From: JBHELB01 sp041859045 | GTDB taxonomy: Bacteria; Hydrogenedentota; Hydrogenedentia; Hydrogenedentales; SLHB01 | Direction of reading: 5' to 3' | Assembly: GCA_041859045.1 (NCBI GenBank) | Contig: JBHELB010000027.1 | Location: forward strand, 186,001-250,000 | DNA length: 64,000 nucleotides | Position numbers and translations under genes: made by a program | Notes under the pieces: generated by a model | The model's database searches: none | What the model was told of the DNA's origin: nothing | What the model saw: the letters and a program-made list of their open reading frames with translations, nothing else | In this document: positions 60,528 to 64,000 of the stretch, in pieces | Layout: the number at the start of each line of letters is the position of its first letter | How positions within the stretch are numbered: position 1 is the stretch's first letter

Positions 60528-60972
60528 TGGCGACCTCCACGTGGTATGCCGTGAGCGGTTTGGGCGGCGGACCGGAAACGTTCTTGCCGGTCTGCATGTC
60601 GTAGACGCCGCCGTGACAGCCGCAATGAATGCGCTGATGGTCGGCCTCGAACTGCACCGTGCACCCGAGATGCGTGCACACCGCGCTGAACGCCACATAC
60701 CGGTCTTCCGTCAGGCGAATCAGCATCGCCGGCCGCCCGCCAAACTTGAACATCTTAGCTTGTCCCGCGGCGGGGCCTTCCGCCTGCGGAATGCTCACCT
60801 CGGTCACCGCCGCGGCGGCTTCCGCCCGGCGTGACGAGGTCATCAAATAACGGTAAACGGGATAGCCCAGCCCGCCGATGTAGAGTAGCCCCGCTGCTCC
60901 CGCCAGCGCACCCGCCAACAGGCCCAGAAAGCCTCGGCGGCCAGGGGCGGGGTTCTTGTTTCCCTCACGCAT
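60499..60972 (-). CDS. Rieske iron-sulfur protein
   Basis: 157-aa Rieske protein of a bc-type complex. Seen: N-terminal twin-Arg-like leader RRGFLGLLAGALAGAAG forming a membrane anchor, box I CTHLGC (Cys99, His101, Cys104) and box II CGCHGG (Cys117, Cys119, His120), all four cluster ligands and the disulfide pair present. ATG at 60972; overlaps the upstream gene by 8 nt and the cytochrome b gene by 29 nt. Confidence 0.95.
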   Translation of the reverse strand: MREGNKNPAPGRRGFLGLLAGALAGAAGLLYIGGLGYPVYRYLMTSSRRAEAAAAVTEVSIPQAEGPAAGQAKMFKFGGRPAMLIRLTEDRYVAFSAVCTHLGCTVQFEADHQRIHCGCHGGVYDMQTGKNVSGPPPKPLTAYHVEVANGQVVISRA

Positions 60973-62086
60973 AGGTCTCGCGCTCTCCCCGTGCCTTTGC
61001 CAACACCCACACCATCCACGCCAAGAACGCCACCGCAAGCACCAGCAGCACAAAGAAAAGGATTACGACGTTCCAGTTCGTCTGCACCGCGCTGGCCCAC
61101 ACGTCGAAGCCTTTGAGACCGAGGGTGACGTTGACGATCCCATCCCTGAATACCACCATGAGCCCCATACTTACTGCACTAACCGCCGCCATCGCCCAGG
61201 GAAGGAGCGGCGTGCGCTTTGCCGCGGTCGCCCATACGCCAAGCCCCAGCAGCGCCATTACCGCCTGCGCGCCGAGCCAGCCCAATGCAATCGGCTTGTA
61301 CACCGCGCTTCCCATCAAGGCTTCGCGCACTTCCTCGGGCTGCGTGCTGAGCACATAAAACCCAAGTATCACCTGCACGCCCGTGAAAAGCGCGCCCAAC
61401 GCCCCGCCCCAACGCCGCAGAAACTGTGCGGTCTCGGGGGCCAAGGTCTTTTTCAGTCCCAGCAGCGCCATCGCCATACCGCTGAGCCCCACCGCGCCCA
61501 CGACCATGAACAGCCAGCGCGCAAGAACCGTGGGGTCGCCCGAAGGCAGAAAGCCGCCCTGAGGGCTTGCCGCGTACATCTCGCGCCATACCTCGGGTCG
61601 CAGCATGAGGGTCATATTGGCGCTGTAAATCATGGCGATCTTGGCCAAAATCAGGTACGCGATGATGCCCAGCCAGCCCCACGCGCGGTTCGATTCCGCG
61701 CGTTTCGCCATCTGATACAGCAGGAAATAGCCCGCCATCAGCAGGAAGACGACACTAATCCACCACACGCCCATCACGACGCTACTTGTGTAGAGCGCGC
61801 GGCCGTACAGCACTTGCGAGAACAATAGCGGTGGAACGCCCAGATTGATCACGTACGCCACGACAACGGGCAAGCGATGCGACACCACGCCGGAGGCGTC
61901 CACGGCCGCCGGACTCTTGAGCGCGCGCGCAAACAGATTCCACAGCGTCGCGATGAAAAGCCCGCCAAGAAGGAACTCCACCGCATAGAAGTGCGTTGCC
62001 AAGGTCAGCAGATGGAGAAACTTGAAAATCCAGACCGGCGCGGGAAGAGGAATCGGATCGGCCGCCGGAAACGCATACTCTGGCAT
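60965..62086 (-). CDS. Polytopic membrane protein resembling a degenerate CydA
   Basis: 373-aa protein with about nine membrane segments, first in the respiratory operon. By-eye comparison with the 57972 CydA-like protein shows parallels: HLLTLATHFYAVEFLLGGL against FHVMISHFAIGGGF in helix 1, YSANMTLMLRPEVW against INGILTFMLTPSDAW, and DPTVLARWLFMVVGAVGLSG against NPTFWPSLFLRTLICVNLAG. It lacks the Glu pair and the c domain. I infer a CydA-family paralogue serving as partner subunit; it could instead be an unrelated quinol-site or anchor subunit. ATG after GAGGAG. Confidence 0.6.
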   Translation of the reverse strand: MPEYAFPAADPIPLPAPVWIFKFLHLLTLATHFYAVEFLLGGLFIATLWNLFARALKSPAAVDASGVVSHRLPVVVAYVINLGVPPLLFSQVLYGRALYTSSVVMGVWWISVVFLLMAGYFLLYQMAKRAESNRAWGWLGIIAYLILAKIAMIYSANMTLMLRPEVWREMYAASPQGGFLPSGDPTVLARWLFMVVGAVGLSGMAMALLGLKKTLAPETAQFLRRWGGALGALFTGVQVILGFYVLSTQPEEVREALMGSAVYKPIALGWLGAQAVMALLGLGVWATAAKRTPLLPWAMAAVSAVSMGLMVVFRDGIVNVTLGLKGFDVWASAVQTNWNVVILFFVLLVLAVAFLAWMVWVLAKARGERETYA

Positions 62087-62121
62087 CGCATGTACTCCTC
62101 ATCCAGGGAGGTTGCCACCCA

Positions 62122-62142
62122 GCCGACGGCGAATGCGTCGGC
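62122..62142. repeat. Leader hairpin of the respiratory operon
   Basis: GCCGACG and CGTCGGC pair over a 7-nt loop. It lies inside the predicted 5' leader (start near 62152) of the respiratory operon, about 40 nt before the first ATG. Confidence 0.45.
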
Positions 62143-62158
62143 CCTCTGACGCGGCGAA

Positions 62159-62188
62159 AGTATAGCAGGGAAAACAACAAAAATCCAA
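62159..62188 (-). promoter_or_regulatory. Extended -10 promoter of the respiratory operon
   Basis: Minus strand: TTGGAT (62183-62188), 18-nt spacer, TATACT (62159-62164) with TGC just before it, making an extended -10 that can tolerate the weak -35. Start near 62152. Confidence 0.55.
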
Positions 62189-62237
62189 CATCGAGATAAG
62201 AGATTGCCTTTATCCCTTATTCCGCATGGGCGAAAAT

Positions 62238-62268
62238 AATCCGGCGGTCTCCAAGAGACCGCCGGATT
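62238..62268 (-). terminator. Intrinsic terminator of the Pro-Ala lipoprotein gene
   Basis: Arms (62238-62250 and 62256-62268) form a 13-bp stem around CCAAG, followed on the minus strand by ATTATTTTCGCC. About 40 nt after the stop at 62308. Confidence 0.8.
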
Positions 62269-62307
62269 TCACTCTCAAACGATGCGTCCCAGATGGGACT
62301 GTGACCA

Positions 62308-62577
62308 CTAGCTCGCCGCGCCAGGGGCCGGGGCAGGCGTCGGGGCCGGAGCCGGAGCGGGCACCGGAGCCGGGGCAGGCGCGGGGGCCGGTGCCGGGGC
62401 AGGTACCGGGGCCGGAGCAGGCGCGGGCGCGGGTGCAGGCGCAGGCGCCGGCGCCGGGGCTTTCTTGTCAACATCCGTGGCGGGCGGAGTGGTGGTTGAC
62501 GGCTCAACAGGCTGCGAGCACGCCACCAACATCGCCGAAAAGGCAACCGCAATCAGGACGACCAATAACTTGTTCAT
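62308..62577 (-). CDS. Small Pro-Ala-repeat lipoprotein
   Basis: 89-aa lipoprotein. Seen: signal MNKLLVVLIAVAFSAMLVAC with lipobox Cys20, a short Thr-rich linker and then almost entirely Pro-Ala (with some Pro-Val, Pro-Thr) repeats to the end, an extended spacer-like polypeptide. ATG at 62577 has GGAGGAG upstream. Probably an outer-membrane- or inner-membrane-tethered spacer; no domain remains to give activity. Confidence 0.7.
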   Translation of the reverse strand: MNKLLVVLIAVAFSAMLVACSQPVEPSTTTPPATDVDKKAPAPAPAPAPAPAPAPAPVPAPAPAPAPAPAPVPAPAPAPTPAPAPGAAS

Positions 62578-62789
62578 GACTTCTCCTCCTACGATACGCT
62601 TCGCGTTTCTTCCCGTGCGGTCCAACCCGAAGACCGCAGCACCTTCCCCTTGTGCCGCCGACCAGACACCTCACTGCATCGGCACTGCACAGGCCAAGGC
62701 CCCTCCCCTCACGAGGCACAAAGGGCCCTTTGCGCCTCTATAATACTCCTGATCGCCCAAAAGTTTCAGAAGAAAGAAAAAAAGAAAAA
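62578..62789. other. Spacer between tRNA-Arg and the lipoprotein gene
   Basis: No gene in this 212-nt spacer. It holds the palindrome noted separately and a T-rich run (about 62765-62789, minus) right after tRNA-Arg. Confidence 0.5.
62713..62738. promoter_or_regulatory. 26-bp palindrome next to a -10-like site
   Basis: GAGGCACAAAGGG and CCCTTTGCGCCTC meet with no loop; one mismatch. A TATTAT (62740-62745, minus) directly precedes it, so it would cover the start site of the lipoprotein transcript and could be an operator. The -35 is poor, and a bidirectional terminator is the alternative. Confidence 0.4.
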
Positions 62790-62866
62790 TGGCGCGCCTG
62801 GAGCGACTCGAACGCTCGACCTACGGCTTAGAAGGCCGTTGCTCTATCCACCTGAGCTACAGGCGC
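62790..62866 (-). tRNA. tRNA-Arg (anticodon TCT)
   Basis: Minus strand. Acceptor GCGCCTG/CAGGCGC, D-arm with GCTCAGGTGGATAGAGC, anticodon stem ACGGC/GCCGT with loop CTTCTAA (anticodon TCT, reading AGA), T-arm GAGCGTTCGAGTCGCTC, discriminator G and encoded CCA at 62790-62792. 77 nt including CCA. A T-rich tract follows the 3' end. Confidence 0.97.
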
Positions 62867-62891
62867 GCAAGAATAGGCGGAAACAGCCCCT

Positions 62892-62920
62892 AGTGTAGCG
62901 CCGCGCCGCGCGGGCCGCAA
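62892..62920 (-). promoter_or_regulatory. Sigma70-type promoter of tRNA-Arg
   Basis: Minus strand: TTGCGG (62915-62920), 17-nt spacer, TACACT (62892-62897). Start near 62885, about 20 nt before the tRNA. Confidence 0.55.
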
Positions 62921-62944
62921 GAAAGAAACGCCGTCGCCGTGCGT

Positions 62945-62974
62945 TTGACAACCGCCTCGCGCGAAATGCATGAT
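62945..62974 (+). promoter_or_regulatory. Sigma70-type promoter of the dehydrogenase gene
   Basis: TTGACA (62945-62950), 18-nt spacer, CATGAT (62969-62974). Start near 62981; leader about 43 nt. Confidence 0.55.
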
Positions 62975-63023
62975 CCGTCTTTCCATTTTTGAGGGCCGGG
63001 CGCTACCCAGAGGAGATTCAGCC

Positions 63024-64000
63024 GTGTACAAGATCGCAGTGATTCCGGGCGATGGCATTGGACCAGAAGTGACGAACGAGGCGCTCAAAGTGTCGCGCGC
63101 CGTGGCGAAGGTGGAAGGGTTCGATTTCGAAACCCACGAATACGATTTCGGCGGCGAGCGGTACATGCGGACCGGCGAGACCGTGCCGGATTCCGCCCTG
63201 GACGAACTGCGCAAGTTCGACGCGATCTACCTGGGCGCGATCGGTCACCCCGAGGTCAAGACGGGCGTGCTCGAAAAGGGCATCCTGCTCAAGATTCGTT
63301 TTGCGCTGGATCAATACATCAACCTGCGCCCCGTTAAGCTGTATCCCGGCGTGTGGACGCCCTTGAAGGACAAAGGGCCCGAGCATATCGACTTCATCGT
63401 CGTGCGCGAGAACACCGAGAGTCTGTATGTCGGCATCGGCGGCTTCTTCAAGCAAGGCACGCCCGACGAAGTCGCGATGCAGGAAATGATCTGCACGCGC
63501 AAGGGCGTCGAGCGCGCGGTGCGCTACGCCTACGACCTCACCCGCAAGCGCAACAAGGATAAGAAGCTCACCCTGTGCGACAAGTCGAACGTACTCACCT
63601 ACGCACATGATCTGTGGCAACGCGTGTTCAAGGAAGTCGGCAAGGAGTATCCGGATATCAAACAGGACCACGCGCACGTCGACGCGATCTGCATGTGGTT
63701 TGTGAAGAATCCGGAGTGGTTCGACGTCATCGTGACCGACAATATGTTCGGCGACATCATCACCGACCTCGGCGCGATGATCCAGGGCGGCCTGGGCGTG
63801 GCCGCGGGCGCGAACATCAACCCCGAAGGCGTCTCGATGTTCGAGCCGATCCACGGTTCCGCGCCGAAGTACACGGGCAAGAACGTGATCAACCCCATCG
63901 CCGCGATCGCGTCCGCTGGGCTGATGTGGGAACAGTTGGGCCAGACCAAGGCCGCCGATCGCATCGACAAGGCCATTAGCAAGGCCCTCGGCGAAGGCCA
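63024..64000 (+). CDS. Isopropylmalate/isocitrate-type dehydrogenase, 3' end cut off
   Basis: NAD(P)-dependent beta-decarboxylating dehydrogenase, open at the window edge (about 326 residues shown). Seen: start VYKIAVIPGDGIGPEVTNEA, then YINLRPVKLYPGVWTPLKDK, FIVVRENTESLYVGIGG with the substrate-binding residues, KLTLCDKSNVL, MFGDIITDLGAMIQGGLGVA and MFEPIHGSAPKYTGK. GTG at 63024 after GAGGAG. The pattern could serve leucine synthesis (LeuB), isocitrate, or tartrate/malate oxidation; the specificity loop does not decide it here. No other leu or TCA gene is adjacent. Confidence 0.9.
   Translation, partial: MYKIAVIPGDGIGPEVTNEALKVSRAVAKVEGFDFETHEYDFGGERYMRTGETVPDSALDELRKFDAIYLGAIGHPEVKTGVLEKGILLKIRFALDQYINLRPVKLYPGVWTPLKDKGPEHIDFIVVRENTESLYVGIGGFFKQGTPDEVAMQEMICTRKGVERAVRYAYDLTRKRNKDKKLTLCDKSNVLTYAHDLWQRVFKEVGKEYPDIKQDHAHVDAICMWFVKNPEWFDVIVTDNMFGDIITDLGAMIQGGLGVAAGANINPEGVSMFEPIHGSAPKYTGKNVINPIAAIASAGLMWEQLGQTKAADRIDKAISKALGEG

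Overview
The window is 64 kb of GC-rich, tightly packed bacterial chromosome: about 60 protein genes, two tRNA genes and no phage, transposase or CRISPR. LPS-type genes (LpxH-like hydrolase, heptosyltransferase-like GT9), a full rod-shape operon, type IV pilin-like proteins with a DUF1559-style 'large pilin' architecture, a Ser/Thr kinase fused to a formylglycine-enzyme-like domain, and many sugar-acting enzymes (GH38, DUF4015, DUF4432, several AP2Ec-type isomerases) suggest a Gram-negative, heterotrophic, uncultured-type bacterium close to the PVC group or Hydrogenedentota. That placement is inference from gene content, not from a marker phylogeny.

Layout. 1-6.5 kb: DnaA-like ATPase, pilus/secretion ATPase, GDP-fucose synthesis (gmd-fcl) and a secreted phosphodiesterase, all on +. 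6.5-19.7 kb: carbohydrate block with a DUF4432 epimerase-like protein, a lipoprotein, a secreted CBM9-beta-lactamase-like protein, GH38 mannosidase, a cupin-isomerase-oxidoreductase operon, and an aminotransferase-DUF4015-M20 peptidase operon. 19.8-21.9 kb: PHP phosphoesterase, lepB and LpxH-like genes, translationally coupled. 21.9-22.5 kb: non-coding repeats. 22.5-36.9 kb: isomerases, pseudopilin, squalene/phytoene synthase, M28-like membrane protein, mltG, ruvX, DEAD helicase, SirB1-type protein, GT9, a large pilin-like protein and a DUF4173 membrane protein. 37.1-41.8 kb: rplM-rpsI, a secreted coiled-coil protein with a 48-residue membrane partner, tRNA-Ala, and thiS-thiE-rsgA. 41.8-49.9 kb: kinase-FGE fusion, HD-GYP-like protein, a palindrome-rich spacer, TolC-like protein, acpS, methyltransferase and an orphan sugar-ABC ATPase. 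49.9-57.8 kb: mreB-mreC-mreD-mrdA-rodA-DUF2344-rng on the minus strand. 58-62.1 kb: a respiratory operon. 62.3-64 kb: a Pro-Ala lipoprotein, tRNA-Arg and a truncated isopropylmalate/isocitrate-type dehydrogenase.

The most unusual part is the respiratory operon (62086 down to 57972). It encodes a polytopic protein resembling a degenerate CydA, a Rieske protein, a b6/IV-type cytochrome b, and a CydA-like protein fused to a C-terminal cytochrome c domain. No cytochrome c1/f gene and no recognisable CydB are present. It reads as a quinol-oxidising Rieske/b core wired through the fused c domain to a bd-type subunit that appears to lack the usual quinol site. Recognisable sigma70-type promoters and several hairpin terminators punctuate the window and support the operon boundaries given here.
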